From contig QAOA01004423.1 of the NCBI GenBank assembly GCA_003255065.1, positions 372,001-436,000 of the forward strand: a DNA stretch of 64,000 nucleotides, in the 5' to 3' direction. Made by a program: the position numbers and the translations under genes. The notes under the pieces are model-generated. The model did not search any database, was not told the DNA's origin, and saw only the letters and a list, made by a program, of their open reading frames with translations. Positions 63,426-64,000 of the stretch are shown here, piece after piece (the stretch's first letter is position 1; each line of letters opens with the position of its first letter). This DNA is from Cercis canadensis. Lineage: Eukaryota; Streptophyta; Magnoliopsida; Fabales; Fabaceae.

Positions 63426-64000
63426 GACTGGTTCAATGCATCCCAAACCTTTCGCCAGTCAACATTCAAACAAATCAACATTTCAAATTACAATCCATAA
63501 ACACTCAGAAGAAGAAACCAAATATGGGAAAATGTCAGTAACATTATGACAAATCTAAACCTGTTTTGGTGGTTGCTTTCAGTGACCACAACCATTTCGT
63601 CAAAGCAGGCACAACATTTGAGACAAAGCTACTCATAATCTCTGAAAAATACAAAGAAGCGACGGTGAAGTAATAGATGCTGCTCAAGAGACGCCTCCAA
63701 ATAGAACCAAAATAGTGAGACCAAACATGAGCAGATTCGTACCCATTACTTCTAGTCTGAAAATGAAGCCCTGAGAGTAGCTCAGAAGATGGGAAATGCA
63801 AGATCTCAACAATGGCAAAAACCCTAGTTCATAGCTTGGGGTTGATGTGAAATGCGTGAAGCTCAAAACGTAGTGCTTTTTTGGGGTTTTGGGTTGTTAG
63901 CAAAACCATTGGGTTTGAGTGTGTAGAGTGAATGCGAACGGAAAAGGCGAAAAGGACAAGAAAAAAAAGAGCAAAAAAGAAGGGGAAAGAGCAAGGGACA

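Overview
The window is nuclear DNA of a flowering plant, most likely a eudicot. It is AT-rich, with widely spaced intron-containing genes, GT-AG introns and plant-only families (GRAS, NPH3/RPT2, class III peroxidase, RNC1). Many small transposon remnants lie between the genes. The style fits a woody rosid such as Citrus, but the sequence alone does not prove a species. Isolated N characters (1783, 6581, 10472, 26335, 29429, 37958, 38579, 55888-55896) mark assembly uncertainties, mostly in homopolymer runs.

Layout. 1-12 kb is repeat-dominated: a SINE-like unit with a hairpin, a 20-bp minisatellite, a decayed plant-mobile-domain (PMD) gene on the minus strand, a MULE-type MITE with a GC-rich palindromic core, a short perfect inverted repeat, and a young Ty3/Gypsy LTR retrotransposon (8952-11932) with a 5-bp target duplication and almost no interior. 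12-17 kb is gene-free. The genes then follow in order: an intronless GRAS regulator of the SCL32 type (17217-18614, +); a frameshifted F-box gene (20586-21782, -); the SAGA subunit ADA1 (24628-25671, +); a four-exon class III peroxidase (28760-30779, -) with a fold-back element in intron 3 and another upstream of its promoter; about 9.6 kb of gene-poor DNA; a two-exon plant protein of unknown function (40900-41634, +); a five-exon BTB/NPH3 protein (43295-45847, -); RNC1, a chloroplast intron-splicing factor (50197-53104, +); a ten-exon casein kinase 2 alpha subunit (54634 or 54850 to 58998, +); and a three-exon 77-residue C2H2 zinc-finger protein (60083-61557, -).

The genes do not form a pathway. 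They are independent housekeeping or regulatory loci, as expected in a plant genome. Exon structures were assembled by hand from splice sites and reading-frame continuity; total lengths are 329 aa (peroxidase), 216 aa (unknown), 618 aa (NPH3-type), 537 aa (RNC1), 333 or 405 aa (CK2 alpha) and 77 aa (zinc finger).

I found no convincing new multi-gene system. The points most worth checking are the GC-palindromic MITE, the nearly empty LTR retrotransposon whose coding frame runs into its LTR, the apparently conserved N-terminal extension of CK2 alpha, the GC-AG intron and the abutting upstream ORF of RNC1, and the possible 14-3-3 docking tail of the NPH3-type protein.
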